Part shown: positions 8,648 through 18,186 of the stretch, piece after piece
Layout: each line of letters starts with the position of its first letter
Position numbering within the stretch: the stretch's first letter is position 1
Assembly: GCA_040755055.1 (NCBI GenBank)
Contig: JBFMBS010000003.1
Coordinates: forward strand, 130,588-194,587
Origin: DYJK01 sp040755055
Lineage (GTDB): Bacteria > Bacteroidota > Ignavibacteria > Ignavibacteriales > Melioribacteraceae
Direction of reading: 5' to 3'
DNA length: 64,000 nt
Translations under genes and position numbers: made by a program
Notes under the pieces: generated by a model
The model's input: only the letters and a program-made list of their open reading frames with translations
Told to the model about the DNA's origin: nothing
Database searches by the model: none

Positions 8648-9685
8648 ATGAAAGTTTTAATTACCGGCGGCTCCGGATTCTTGGGAATCAATCTAGTTAG
8701 ATATTTATTAAACAAAAATTGTGAAATTATTTCACTCGATTTGAATGATTTCGATTATCCAGATGTTAATAGTCTCATTAATCACATAAAAGGTGATATT
8801 AGGGATAAAAATTTAATTGATAGTATAATGAAAGATGTAAGTATTGTCGTTCACTGTGCGGCAGCACTTCCTTTATATAAACCCGAAGAAATTTTTTCGA
8901 CCGATATTGACGGGACAAAAAATTTAATTGGCGCCGCATTTAAAAATAATGTTGAAAGGTTCGTACATATTTCATCTACTGCAGTTTATGGAATACCTGA
9001 TCACCATCCGCTTTACGAAAGTGATAAACTTGATGGCGTTGGTCCATACGGCAAGGCAAAGATTGAAGCTGAGAATGTTTGTCTTGAATATCAAAAGAAA
9101 GGAATGTGTGTACCAATAATTCGTCCCAAGTCTTTTATTGGTCCCGAAAGGTTGGGTGTGTTCGCACTATTTTATGATTGGGCTAAAGACGGAAAAAATT
9201 TTCCAATGATAGGTAAAGGAAACAACCGATACCAGCTTCTTGATGTTGAAGATTTGTGCGAAGCTATATATTTAACAATGACTCTTCCGATAGAAAAAGT
9301 TAACAATATCTTTAACGTTGGTGCTAAAGAATTCACAACTATGAGAGAAGATTATCAAGCGGTTTTAGATTATGCCGGCTTTAATAAAAAAATTATAGGA
9401 CTTCCAGAAAAACCGATTATATGGACTTTAAAATTTTTAGAGGCACTCAAACTTTCTCCCCTTTACAAATGGGTTTACGAAACTGCTTCTAAAGATTCTT
9501 TTGTTTCGATAGAAAAAGCAGAAAAGATTTTGGGATTCAAACCAAAATATTCGAACAAAGATGCGCTGATTAGAAATTACAAATGGTATCTCGAAAATCT
9601 TGATTCATTTAAAGATCAATCCGGCATCAGTCACCGCGTTCCATGGAAACAAGGAATTTTATCAATTGCAAAATGGTTCTTTTGA
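8648..9685 (+). CDS. NAD-dependent epimerase/dehydratase (extended SDR)
   Basis: 345 residues. The N-terminus MKVLITGGSGFLGINLVRYL holds the GGxGFxG dinucleotide-binding motif, and SSTAVYG plus Tyr134-Gly-Lys-Ala-Lys138 give the catalytic Ser/Thr, Tyr and Lys of extended short-chain dehydrogenases. The family acts on nucleotide sugars, sterol-like or other carbonyl substrates; the specific substrate cannot be named. It stands alone on the plus strand, 114 bases before the deoxyhypusine-synthase-like gene. Confidence 0.85.
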   Translation: MKVLITGGSGFLGINLVRYLLNKNCEIISLDLNDFDYPDVNSLINHIKGDIRDKNLIDSIMKDVSIVVHCAAALPLYKPEEIFSTDIDGTKNLIGAAFKNNVERFVHISSTAVYGIPDHHPLYESDKLDGVGPYGKAKIEAENVCLEYQKKGMCVPIIRPKSFIGPERLGVFALFYDWAKDGKNFPMIGKGNNRYQLLDVEDLCEAIYLTMTLPIEKVNNIFNVGAKEFTTMREDYQAVLDYAGFNKKIIGLPEKPIIWTLKFLEALKLSPLYKWVYETASKDSFVSIEKAEKILGFKPKYSNKDALIRNYKWYLENLDSFKDQSGISHRVPWKQGILSIAKWFF

Positions 9686-9799
9686 ATGTAAAATGATGAA
9701 CACTGAGCGTGGAATTTAAATATTCTAAATTCTGCATTCTACACTCTGCACTCTTTTTTTTATATTTGCAAACAAATTTTAAAATAAGAAGGAAAAGAA

Positions 9800-10846
9800 A
9801 TGGCAACAAAGAAAGATTATTTAAAAGAAGTAATCAAACATATAGACATTAAAGAGCACAATGTTGTAAAACTTGTTGATTCTATGGAACAGATGGCATT
9901 CAGCGCACGCGACTTAAACAGAGCTGCACATATTTTTGAACGCATGGTCAGCGATACAAACTGCACGGTTATACTTACGCTCGCCGGTAGTTTATTCAGT
10001 GCCGGTTTAAAACGCGTAGTGTTCGATCTTGTATCCAATAATATGGTTGATGCAATTGTATCTACCGGTGCTGTTATGGTGGATCAAGATTTCTTTGAAG
10101 CGCTCGGTTTCAAACATTACATCGGTTCCCCGTTTGTTGATGACAACGAAATGCGTGAACTTCACATCGATCGTATTTACGATACATTTATCGATGAAGA
10201 CGAACTCCGCATTTGCGACGAGACAACAGAAAAGATTTTCAACTCACTTGAACCGCGTCCGTACTCATCACGCGAACTGCTCTGGAATTTCGGAAAATAT
10301 CTTGATGAAAACGGCGGACCTAAAGTTGAAGACAGCGTTATCTATGCCGCATACAAAAACAACGTTCCGATTTTCGTACCGGCTTTTTCCGATTGCTCTG
10401 CCGGGTTCGGAATTGTTATGCATCAGCATAATAATCCGGAGAAACATGTTTCGTTTGATTCCGGCAAAGATTTCTATGAGCTGACACAAATTAAACTTAA
10501 CAGCAAAGAAACCGGAATATTTATGATAGGCGGCGGCGTTCCGAAAAACTTTACTCAAGATATTGTTGTTGCTGCTGATATTCTGCAAGAAGACGCACCG
10601 ATGCATAAGTACGCTGTACAAATTACTGTTGCAGATGTCCGCGACGGCGCCCTTTCAAGTTCTACACTAAAAGAAGCAAGTTCGTGGGGCAAAGTTGAAA
10701 CTACTTTTGAACAAATGGTTTATTCGGAAGCTACTATAGCAATGCCTCTTATTGCCGGTTATGCTTATCACAAAGGTGTTTGGAAGAATAGAAAGAAAAG
10801 AGAAATGCAAAAAATATTTTTGAAAGAAAGTATTGCTGTTAAATAA
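9800..10846 (+). CDS. Deoxyhypusine synthase-like protein
   Basis: 348 residues with the DHS fold. Visible family marks: LTLAGSLFSAG, VDAIVSTGAVMVDQDF, PIFVPAFSDCSAG, MIGGGVPKNF, and EASSWGKVETT with Lys298 matching the eukaryotic active-site lysine that carries the aminobutyl intermediate. Bacteria lack eIF5A, so hypusination of a translation factor is not expected; bacterial relatives use the same chemistry for polyamines such as homospermidine or aminopropylated products. Which reaction this one performs is unknown. Start ATG follows AAGGAAAAG. Confidence 0.85.
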   Translation: MATKKDYLKEVIKHIDIKEHNVVKLVDSMEQMAFSARDLNRAAHIFERMVSDTNCTVILTLAGSLFSAGLKRVVFDLVSNNMVDAIVSTGAVMVDQDFFEALGFKHYIGSPFVDDNEMRELHIDRIYDTFIDEDELRICDETTEKIFNSLEPRPYSSRELLWNFGKYLDENGGPKVEDSVIYAAYKNNVPIFVPAFSDCSAGFGIVMHQHNNPEKHVSFDSGKDFYELTQIKLNSKETGIFMIGGGVPKNFTQDIVVAADILQEDAPMHKYAVQITVADVRDGALSSSTLKEASSWGKVETTFEQMVYSEATIAMPLIAGYAYHKGVWKNRKKREMQKIFLKESIAVK

Positions 10847-10854
10847 ATTTTATA

Positions 10855-10905
10855 ACCACCCCCATATCCCCCTCCTTAACAAGGAGGGGGAATAAAGGTG
10901 GAGGT
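10855..10905. repeat. Two-tier palindromic repeat (CCCCCTCC family), copy 1
   Basis: Inner perfect arms 10868-10877 and 10881-10890 (CCCCCTCCTT / AAGGAGGGGG), enclosed by weaker outer arms ACCACCCCC and GGTGGAGGT. It fills the gap between two convergent genes and may serve as a bidirectional RNA hairpin. Confidence 0.85.
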
Positions 10906-13220
10906 CATTTCATTAAAACCATCTTCTTAGTCTGTACAAATCTTTGTCCCGAGCTTGTCGATGGATCAGCAGTAACTTTGTAGAAGTAAACACCGCTTGT
11001 AACTCGCCTTCCAAAATTATCAGTCGCATTCCAATATATATTATGTTTACCGGCATATCTTTCTTCATCTATTAATGTTCTAATTTCATTACCAAGTATA
11101 TCATAAATTTTTATTTGTACGTTCGATGCTGTAGGCAGACTGAAGCTTATCACGGTTTCGGGATTGAACGGATTAGGATAATTTTGTTCAAGACTGAAAG
11201 CAGAAGGTAATATTTCTATCGGCTCGGAAACCTCGGAACCGCTGTAACTAATATATGCACGTATTAGATTCAAAAATATATAACCGGTTCTATCTGAAAC
11301 AGAATAATAAATCCAGTCATCATTGGCAGCTCGATACCAAAAACTATTATATGAGGTTGGTGATTGATATTCAGTAACTAATACTCTATTACTGCCTGGG
11401 TATGTTCCTTCAAATACAAATTGTACGGTAAATGGATCGCTAGCAGATATGTTTTGACTACTCAAATCAACTGTAGCCCAATTCGGGTATGGTTGAGGAT
11501 ATGGATAATCGCCATTAGGATTAATTACTTGCGGAGTTGAAGTACCATTTACAGAAATTGGACCGGCTAATTTCGTACCGCCCAATCTATTAGATAATCC
11601 CAATAATTTATAAATGCCACCATGAACCGGTGCAACATTATTTCTTAGAGCAATTCTAATCGAATCTATTTGAGCACCTGGATAACCTTCAAAAACTACT
11701 GCAAGACTATCACCGGCTGTTAAATCCAATAAACCGGTTGGTTCAGTTAGATCGTAAGCAAGTTCTATCACCTGGCTCTCAAATGTGCCAGACGATGTAT
11801 ATGAGTAATTAAATGGTCCGCCGCCCGTTATCGTACTTATATTATCCATATACACTAAAAAAGTTACCTCACCTATATCGGTTCCAAATGTTGGAAGATT
11901 GTAATCTGAATTAACTGTTACACTTTCCACTTCCGGGTTAACACCATATTTTATTGCTTTCACTTTAAAATTATTTTTCAGATTTGTAGGCACTGCGCTG
12001 TTGCTAAAATTAACCGTTAAATTCTCACCATCGGTATAAGTGATATATTGGACACCCATGTTATGTACTTGATCACTCATTGTTACATTTGGGTTAACAT
12101 GCTCTCTAAAATCCATTTGAGGTAGATCGGGATAATCGTAACCCCATTTCGAATCAACAGATTTATCATTAAGATAATTTGCAATGAACCAGTCGGGTAA
12201 AATATCTGGTAATTGTCTTGTAAATCCAAGAGCAGTGAGAGAAGAATTCAATCCACTCCCTCCTTTTATTTTCAAGTCTAAATACTTCTTGAAAATTTGA
12301 GCGCCAAATTGTTCATAAAGATACAAACCAAATCTTGCGGCTCTTGAATAATCATTCAGACCTTCACTAAGATCATCACGCCATCTGTATAACCATTGAT
12401 TTGGTTCGCCGGCATACAGACCTGGAGAGTATAATTCATATCCATTAACAATTTCGGCAGATAATGACCAACATTCATCATAAAATGTTTCGTCATTAAC
12501 TATATAATTAAAATGAATCATATGCTGAAACTCGTGTGCGGTTGTTGCCATAGCAGTTTCCAAACCGCCGGCTGTTGTTAAGTTGCTTTGAACACCATCT
12601 AAATAATAAATCTCTGCCTTGTTGCTGTTAGAGCTTTGTGTTTGATCAGTAGAGCTAAAATAACCGGCAACATAACCGCTACCAGGCCCGGCATAATCAT
12701 CTTTAATATCAAGAATCAGGATAATTATTTTTGAATCACCATCGACATTTGGCGGAGCGCCAAATGTTTCAACGTTGGTTTGATAAATACCTTTACTTGC
12801 ATTAGCCGGAGTTTTAGAATCAAATGCTTCCCCAACTTTATCAACACTGGTTTGATTAACGCTTACGCCCCAAATTGCATTTTCAACGAATATGTAACAG
12901 TTGGTTCCAACCTTTTGGCATGTTGAAGGTACATCATAATAAGAACTCGATTGAAAATTATGTGCTTTCCAGTTAACTGCCGTACCTACTTGAAAATTCC
13001 ACGCAGCTTTTAAAAGGCGGTTGCCAAGCAGCTCTTCTTTAGCAATATCAAAGCCGGTATCTTTATAAAATTTTTCCAGGTAAGGGCGCGCATGAACCGG
13101 ATATGATTCCTTTTGCAGTTGAACACCCTCGGTAACTTTTGCTAAGTTGATTTTATTTTGAGCAAAAGAAAAATTTATTAATAGCAATAAATTCAAAATT
13201 ATGATGGTTTTAATTTTCAT
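10905..13220 (-). CDS. Secreted zinc metalloprotease (M30-like) with T9SS C-terminal domain
   Basis: About 771 residues from ATG 13220; a longer reading to 13274 would overlap the upstream lipoprotein gene, while the chosen start gives a signal peptide MKIKTIIILNLLLLINFSFAQ. The protease motif HEFQHMIHF is at about residue 229, followed some 25 residues on by DECWSLSAE, which may supply the third zinc ligand. This resembles hyicolysin-type (M30) peptidases. The C-terminus carries SLEQNYPNPFNPETVISFSL and ends FVQTKKMVLMK, the type A sorting domain that directs export by the type IX system. A short repeat-derived stretch DPSTSSGQ interrupts this domain shortly before its last strand. Confidence 0.85.
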   Translation of the reverse strand: MKIKTIIILNLLLLINFSFAQNKINLAKVTEGVQLQKESYPVHARPYLEKFYKDTGFDIAKEELLGNRLLKAAWNFQVGTAVNWKAHNFQSSSYYDVPSTCQKVGTNCYIFVENAIWGVSVNQTSVDKVGEAFDSKTPANASKGIYQTNVETFGAPPNVDGDSKIIILILDIKDDYAGPGSGYVAGYFSSTDQTQSSNSNKAEIYYLDGVQSNLTTAGGLETAMATTAHEFQHMIHFNYIVNDETFYDECWSLSAEIVNGYELYSPGLYAGEPNQWLYRWRDDLSEGLNDYSRAARFGLYLYEQFGAQIFKKYLDLKIKGGSGLNSSLTALGFTRQLPDILPDWFIANYLNDKSVDSKWGYDYPDLPQMDFREHVNPNVTMSDQVHNMGVQYITYTDGENLTVNFSNSAVPTNLKNNFKVKAIKYGVNPEVESVTVNSDYNLPTFGTDIGEVTFLVYMDNISTITGGGPFNYSYTSSGTFESQVIELAYDLTEPTGLLDLTAGDSLAVVFEGYPGAQIDSIRIALRNNVAPVHGGIYKLLGLSNRLGGTKLAGPISVNGTSTPQVINPNGDYPYPQPYPNWATVDLSSQNISASDPFTVQFVFEGTYPGSNRVLVTEYQSPTSYNSFWYRAANDDWIYYSVSDRTGYIFLNLIRAYISYSGSEVSEPIEILPSAFSLEQNYPNPFNPETVISFSLPTASNVQIKIYDILGNEIRTLIDEERYAGKHNIYWNATDNFGRRVTSGVYFYKVTADPSTSSGQRFVQTKKMVLMK

Positions 13221-13230
13221 TTTGAACTCT

Positions 13231-13557
13231 TTATTTTGATTCGAAATAGTTATACTGCTCAATATTTTCAACAACTAAAATTGGTACACCTTCTTCTACT
13301 TTGCTTTCACTAAATTTAATAATGTAATGTTTTCCCTGGTTACTCCAAAGTTCCTTATTGATTTTTTCATCACATTCAAGTACATAAACTTTTTCATCTT
13401 CCAGCATTACAGCAATCTTGGTAAACGGATCATGCCCAAAGGTAATGATTACACCTTTTACAGTGTTTTCATCTGTTGTTTTACCGCAATTACAGCATGC
13501 AGTTATGTAAAAAACAGAAAATAAGGTGATAAGGAAAAAATATTTTTGTTTCTTCAT
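13231..13557 (-). CDS. Small predicted lipoprotein, unknown function
   Basis: 108 residues. MKKQKYFFLITLFSVFYITACCNC is a type II signal peptide with a lipobox-like ITAC, so it is probably lipid-anchored after Cys21. The mature part has no family I recognise. It ends 10 bases before the metalloprotease start, and the pair may be cotranscribed. Confidence 0.7.
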   Translation of the reverse strand: MKKQKYFFLITLFSVFYITACCNCGKTTDENTVKGVIITFGHDPFTKIAVMLEDEKVYVLECDEKINKELWSNQGKHYIIKFSESKVEEGVPILVVENIEQYNYFESK

Positions 13558-13657
13558 TATGTTTTTCCCGTTTATCTGTTGACAAAATAACTATTTGAAT
13601 TTCCCATATCAAAGGTAAAAAAAAATAATATGAGTATAATCACTAAATATAGAAATG

Positions 13658-14128
13658 CTAATTGGATGCGATTTTAGAATTGTGACTGCTTACAATCTCA
13701 AATAAATATTTCTCAGAACCCAGGAGATCGTTTAGAGTCATGTTGCTAATCACAGAATCAACGGAATCCTGAATTACGCGCCATAAGGATCTAACGGAAC
13801 AATCGATTGTATTTGTGCAAAAGTCGGTTGTACCGGAATGCATCTGGCAGAATGTATCATCATATAATTTTCCGCCGAGAACTGTAAGTATATCACCGAT
13901 ACTAATTTCTTCCGGCGGACGCGATAAAGTGTATCCGCCAAGTTGACCTCTGCCGGCTGTTAAAAATCCGCCGAGTCTAAGAACACGTAATATTTTACCG
14001 GTATTGTGTTCTGTTAAACCCTCTGCTCTGCTAATCTCAGGTATAGTTAATGATTTACCAACACGGTAAAACTTTCCTATCCTGATTAAACATCGCAAAC
14101 CATATTCTTCTTGTGCACTGAATTTCAT
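13658..14128 (-). CDS. Rrf2-family Fe-S transcriptional regulator
   Basis: 156 residues from ATG 14128 (MKFSAQEEYGLRCL); an upstream in-frame ATG would add eight residues partly encoded by a palindromic repeat. The N-terminal winged helix (IPEISRAEGLTEHNTGKILRVL) is that of Rrf2/IscR regulators. Three cysteines, about residues 94, 104 and 110, are spaced CX9CX5C in the position where IscR has its cluster ligands (CX5CX5C), so it very likely binds an Fe-S cluster. It lies just downstream of the SUF operon on the same strand and is the obvious candidate to control it. Confidence 0.88.
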   Translation of the reverse strand: MKFSAQEEYGLRCLIRIGKFYRVGKSLTIPEISRAEGLTEHNTGKILRVLRLGGFLTAGRGQLGGYTLSRPPEEISIGDILTVLGGKLYDDTFCQMHSGTTDFCTNTIDCSVRSLWRVIQDSVDSVISNMTLNDLLGSEKYLFEIVSSHNSKIASN

Positions 14129-14130
14129 AA

Positions 14131-14163
14131 CAGCCCCTCCAAACCTCCCCAAAGGGGAGGCTT
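14131..14163. repeat. Palindromic repeat (CCTCCCC family), copy 2
   Basis: CCTCCCC (14144-14150), AAA, GGGGAGG (14154-14160), directly upstream of the Rrf2 regulator start at 14128. Part of the dispersed family. Confidence 0.75.
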
Positions 14164-14222
14164 ATTAAAACTCTATCACTTTCTATTTAATCACCTAAAT
14201 CATATAAAGTAATTTTTGGTAA

Positions 14223-14783
14223 TTAATTTTGCCCTTCCCTTTGGGAAGGGTTGGGATAGGCCGGTATTTTCGATCCGCACATCTTTGCATGAACAAGTTC
14301 CGCGTATCTTTCCGGCGAAACTGACGGACCGGGTCTCTTACAGAACTGGTCAAATACACTTTTTAATTCATCGGCAATTTCTTCGTCATACCTACCTTCA
14401 ATTTTATGACGCGGCATCAAATGAATAGCTTTACCATTTTTAAACAAAGCAATAAAAGGTGATGAAGGAGGAATGTTGGCTAAAAATTTATTCCGCAGAT
14501 GATCAACTGCATCGCGTTCTTGTCCGGCAAACACGGTAACAAGTCTATCGGGTATAATATTATGTTGCAGCGCCAATGTAACGCCGGGTCTTGCGCTTCC
14601 GGCGGCACATCCGCAGACAGAATTTATCATCACCAAAACTGTTTCGTCATTGTTCTGCGAAAGAACATCTTCAACAGTTTGCGGTGTTAATAATTCTTCA
14701 AATCCAACGAAGATCAATTCGTCTCTCATCGGCTGAACTGCTTCGGGATCGTAAATAGGTGCTCTTTGATTTATTGTGAACAT
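14223..14783 (-). CDS. Bacilliredoxin, BrxA/BrxB family (thiol-disulfide exchange)
   Basis: 186 residues. The CGC active site (Cys57, Cys59) lies in INSVCGCAAGSARPG, diagnostic of the YphP/YqiW bacilliredoxins that remove bacillithiol from proteins. The family is usually about 140 residues, so roughly 40 C-terminal residues are extra, including a CKRP stretch. The last residues (PNPSQREGQN) are encoded by a palindromic repeat at 14232-14250. It follows sufT in the SUF operon, and bshA at 62016-63143 supplies the bacillithiol context. Confidence 0.9.
   Translation of the reverse strand: MFTINQRAPIYDPEAVQPMRDELIFVGFEELLTPQTVEDVLSQNNDETVLVMINSVCGCAAGSARPGVTLALQHNIIPDRLVTVFAGQERDAVDHLRNKFLANIPPSSPFIALFKNGKAIHLMPRHKIEGRYDEEIADELKSVFDQFCKRPGPSVSPERYAELVHAKMCGSKIPAYPNPSQREGQN
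14232..14250. repeat. Palindromic repeat overlapping the bacilliredoxin stop, copy 3
   Basis: CCCTTCCC (14232-14239) and GGGAAGGG (14243-14250) around TTT. It lies inside the 3' end of the coding region and supplies its last codons. Confidence 0.8.
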
Positions 14784-14797
14784 GACTTTTTCCTTTC

Positions 14798-14902
14798 AAG
14801 CCCATCCCTAAATCCCTTCCCAAAAGGAAGGGACTTTTAAATTTGGGCATTGGTTAATATTAAAAAAGTCTTCCCCTTGGGGGAAGATTTAGATGGGGCT
14901 TT
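14798..14902. repeat. Composite palindromic element, two hairpins inside outer arms, copy 4
   Basis: Outer arms near AAGCCCATCCCTAAATC (14798-14814) and GATTTAGATGGGGCTT (14886-14901) enclose two inner hairpins, CCCTTCC..GGAAGGG and CTTCCCC..GGGGAAG. About 105 bases, filling the gap between sufT and the bacilliredoxin. Confidence 0.75.
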
Positions 14903-15216
14903 CATAAAAAGCCCAACTCCAGCTTTGCTACTTCACTCATCTTATCCATATTCCACGGCGGTTCCCAAACCAGATCGAGATAAACATCTTTAACACCTTT
15001 AACACTTTTAACTTTCTCTTTCACCTCCGGCGGCAAACTTCCGGCAACCGGGCAGTGTGGAGAAGTTAATGTCATTTTAACATAGGTATTCCCTTCATCA
15101 TCGATCCTGATTTCATAAATTAATCCTAGTTCCCAAATATCAACCGGAATTTCGGGATCGAAACAAGTTTTGAGAACTTGAATTATTTCTTGTTCTAATT
15201 TTCCCTTGTCAATCAT
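14902..15216 (-). CDS. sufT: SUF-associated DUF59/MIP18-family protein (SufT-like)
   Basis: 104 residues from ATG 15216, preceded by GAGGGAAAT; a longer frame upstream is only repeat sequence. The DUF59 core is evident: VLKTCFDPEIPVDIWELGLIY, MTLTSPHCP with the conserved cysteine, and LVWEPPWNMDKMS. Family members assist Fe-S cluster maturation or carrier function. It is downstream of sufS in the operon. Confidence 0.88.
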   Translation of the reverse strand: MIDKGKLEQEIIQVLKTCFDPEIPVDIWELGLIYEIRIDDEGNTYVKMTLTSPHCPVAGSLPPEVKEKVKSVKGVKDVYLDLVWEPPWNMDKMSEVAKLELGFL

Positions 15217-15224
15217 ATTTCCCT

Positions 15225-15310
15225 CGTGACCTCCCCTTTTGTCCCCCTCCTTACTCGCCTCGCTACGCAAGGCGGAGCGGGTTAGGAGGGGTAGCTTTAG
15301 CCGGGGGTGG
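15225..15310. repeat. Long palindromic repeat between sufS and sufT, copy 5
   Basis: Nested arms: outer GACCTCCCC and GGGGGTGGTC, then CCCCCTCCTTA and TTAGGAGGGG, then a GC-rich inner arm around CTCGCCTCGCTACGCAAGGC. It nearly fills the 94-base gap between sufS and sufT. Confidence 0.8.
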
Positions 15311-16561
15311 TCAAGAAAACATTTTTTTTACTTTATTTAATCCAACAACAAGTTTATCAATTTCTTCTTTCGTATTATAAAAACATAGAGAAGCACGAGC
15401 CGTAGCCGGTACATTAAATCTTCTCATGATAGGTTGAGCACAATGATGACCGGTACGAATTGCAATTCCATCGGTATCGATTATTGTACCGATATCATAA
15501 GGATGGATTCCTTCAATTATAAATGATATTACCGAAGATTTTTCTTTTGCGGTGCCAATTATTCTCAATCCATCTATAGCAGATAGTTGTTCGGTAGCAT
15601 ATTTAAGCAAATCGTCTTCATACTTTTTTAATTCATCGCGGTCAAATTGATTTAAATAATCGATTGATGCGCCAAGTCCTATTCCCCCGGCTATGTTAGG
15701 TGTGCCGGCTTCAAATTTTTTGGGTATGTCGTCAAAAGTGGTTTTTTCAAAAGTAACTGTTCTAATCATATCACCACCACCTTGATATGGCGGCATCATT
15801 TCAAGATATTCTGTCTTGCCGTACAATACACCAATCCCGGTTGGACCGAAAACTTTGTGCCCGGAAAAAACGTAAAAGTCGGCGTCTAATTCCTGGACGT
15901 CAACTTTAACATGGGGAATTGCTTGTGCCCCGTCAATCAGAACCGGAATGTTGTATGAATGTGCTATCTCAATGATTTTTTTTACGGGATTAACAGTTCC
16001 AAGTGCATTTGAAATGTGAACTATGGAAACAATTTTTGTTTTTTCACTTATCAATGAAATGAATGCCCCGGTGTCGAGTTCACCACCGTCGTTAATCGGG
16101 ATCACTTTTAGCTTAACATTTTTTCTATCGCTCATTAACTGCCATGGAACGATATTAGCGTGGTGTTCCATGTTGGAAACTATTATTTCATCACCTTCAT
16201 CGAAGAAATTATTTCTGCATAGTGAAGTTGCGACAAGATTTATTGCTTCAGTTGTACCTTTTACAAAAATAATTTCCGAGGCGCTGAGTGCGTTGATAAA
16301 TTCCTTTACTTTCAGACGCGCATTTTCATATTGCTCGGTTGCAAATTCGCTTAGGAAATAGAGCCCTCGGTGAATGTTTGCATTATCATAAGTGTAATAA
16401 TGAGTCAACGCATCAATAACTGCTTGAGGTTTTTGTGTTGTGGCTGCATTGTCTAAATAAACAAGCTGTTGTCCGTTGATCTGTCTCTTCAAGATCGGGA
16501 AATCATTACGAACTGCTTCAACATCAAATTTTCTTTTTACTTCCGGGATTGTATTTATCAT
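15311..16561 (-). CDS. sufS: Cysteine desulfurase SufS
   Basis: 416 residues, typical of group II desulfurases. The PLP lysine is Lys236 in VFSGHKVFGPTG and the sulfur-accepting cysteine is Cys374 in RTGHHCAQPIM. It supplies persulfide sulfur for Fe-S assembly. No sufE or sufU is adjacent in the window. It lies about 250 bases downstream of sufD. Confidence 0.96.
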   Translation of the reverse strand: MINTIPEVKRKFDVEAVRNDFPILKRQINGQQLVYLDNAATTQKPQAVIDALTHYYTYDNANIHRGLYFLSEFATEQYENARLKVKEFINALSASEIIFVKGTTEAINLVATSLCRNNFFDEGDEIIVSNMEHHANIVPWQLMSDRKNVKLKVIPINDGGELDTGAFISLISEKTKIVSIVHISNALGTVNPVKKIIEIAHSYNIPVLIDGAQAIPHVKVDVQELDADFYVFSGHKVFGPTGIGVLYGKTEYLEMMPPYQGGGDMIRTVTFEKTTFDDIPKKFEAGTPNIAGGIGLGASIDYLNQFDRDELKKYEDDLLKYATEQLSAIDGLRIIGTAKEKSSVISFIIEGIHPYDIGTIIDTDGIAIRTGHHCAQPIMRRFNVPATARASLCFYNTKEEIDKLVVGLNKVKKMFS

Positions 16562-16813
16562 TTCACACTCTCTTTAAATTCTGAGTCCCAATGCTGAGTT
16601 CATCGAAGCATGGAACGAAGAATCTCAGTAACAATTATTCACTCAAAACTATTTTTGCAAAAAGATGTTTATTTACTGAGTTATGCAAATATCGGCGTAA
16701 GCCGCTTTTATTTCCATTTAGATGCAATTGTCGTTATCTAAATTTATTATTTGTCAATAATCATTAAATCGAAATTCTCCCGAAGGGATGCCTTCGCATT
16801 CGGCATTCCTATT
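16562..16813. other. Gap between sufD and sufS
   Basis: 252 bases with no convincing gene. It contains a short palindrome-like stretch (CGAAGGGATGCCTTCG near 16781-16798) but no clear terminator with a T-run. Confidence 0.5.
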
Positions 16814-18172
16814 TCATCGGGATTCCTCAGAATCCGTTATTTCTACTCTATGCAAATGTTCAAATATCATGTGATTAAGTTGTTCGCGCATCTGCTCGAT
16901 CTTTACGGTTTCAACTATGTCATTAGCAAAGGCTCGTATCAAAATCGATTTAGCAAGTTCATCCGGTATTCCCCGTGTACGGATATAAAAATTTGCGGTG
17001 TCATCAAGATGCCCGACAGTTGCACCGTGTGTACAACGGACATCATCAGCAAAAATTTCTAACTGCGGTTTTGTATCGATATGTGCGCCCTTAGAAAGAA
17101 GAATTGTTTTGTTCTGCTGATATGCGTTTGTTTTTTGTGCATCACGGCGTACAATTATTTTTCCGTTAAACACACCGCGTGAGTCATCGTCAAGTATCCC
17201 TTTATAAATTTCGTTACTGATACAATTCGGTCTGGCGTGATCAACAAAAGTATGGTTATCAATATGCTGTTTACCTTTTGCTAAGTAGAGTCCATAATAA
17301 TGTGTTTCGATATTTTCGTCATCCAGGATCGAATTAATATCATTGCGAACTATACCGCCGCCAAAAGTAAAATTGTAATGATTGAAAATGCTGTTCCTCT
17401 TTTGGTGAGCTTGCAGCTTTTCAATATGGTAAGAATTATCGTTTTCGTTTTGAACTTTATAATAATCCACGATAGAATGCTCGCCGGCATGAATCTCTGT
17501 TACTGCATTAGTAAAATATAAACTATCTCTCAAACCGGAATAATTATTAACAACTGATACTTGGGAATTCTTTCCGGCAATAATCAGGTTATGCGGAGCC
17601 GATAAAATATTGCTTCCATCTATTCCGTTGATATAAATGATCTGTACCGGTTTTTCCAAAACAATTCCATCCGGAACGATTACAACTGCACCATCGGTTG
17701 AATAAATAAAATTAAGTGCGTTGAATGCATTATCAATCTTTGTATATGCATTAAGATGTTCTTTGATTAACCCGGGATTATTTTCAGATAAGGCCTTCAA
17801 ACTTCCAAGAACAACATTTTTAGGCAAACCCCTTATATCGCTTAACGCCTGATCAAAAATTCCGTTAACAAATGTCATTAGGTAAAAATCAAAACCCGAA
17901 AAAAGAAATTTTTTCAAATCTTCTTTTGAAAAAGTAATGTTTGTTAAATCGGCTACCGGTAGAAAATTATTCTTTAGAATTGGAGAGACACTCGTGTATT
18001 TCCATTCTTCCTCACGGAGTGTTGGGAAGTTTAACTCGGCAAATTTAACCAAAGCATCTTTACGTATATCATGCAGAAAAGTTTTGGATTGCCCGTTGAG
18101 TTGTTCTTCAAAACTTTTGAAATTAGAAATGTACCACTCTTTTGTATTTTCAAATTCAGGTATCTTGTTCAT
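16814..18172 (-). CDS. sufD: SUF scaffold subunit SufD
   Basis: 452 residues from ATG 18172. An earlier ATG at 18190 overlaps sufC, but AAGGA sits about 7 bases before the second ATG, so that start is preferred. The beta-helix core and C-terminal blocks ARPNCISNEIYKGILDD and CTHGATVGHLD mark the SufB/SufD family; with SufB and SufC it forms the SufBC2D scaffold. It is directly downstream of sufC. Confidence 0.95.
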   Translation of the reverse strand: MNKIPEFENTKEWYISNFKSFEEQLNGQSKTFLHDIRKDALVKFAELNFPTLREEEWKYTSVSPILKNNFLPVADLTNITFSKEDLKKFLFSGFDFYLMTFVNGIFDQALSDIRGLPKNVVLGSLKALSENNPGLIKEHLNAYTKIDNAFNALNFIYSTDGAVVIVPDGIVLEKPVQIIYINGIDGSNILSAPHNLIIAGKNSQVSVVNNYSGLRDSLYFTNAVTEIHAGEHSIVDYYKVQNENDNSYHIEKLQAHQKRNSIFNHYNFTFGGGIVRNDINSILDDENIETHYYGLYLAKGKQHIDNHTFVDHARPNCISNEIYKGILDDDSRGVFNGKIIVRRDAQKTNAYQQNKTILLSKGAHIDTKPQLEIFADDVRCTHGATVGHLDDTANFYIRTRGIPDELAKSILIRAFANDIVETVKIEQMREQLNHMIFEHLHRVEITDSEESR

Positions 18173-18186
18173 TTCATTTCCTTTTA

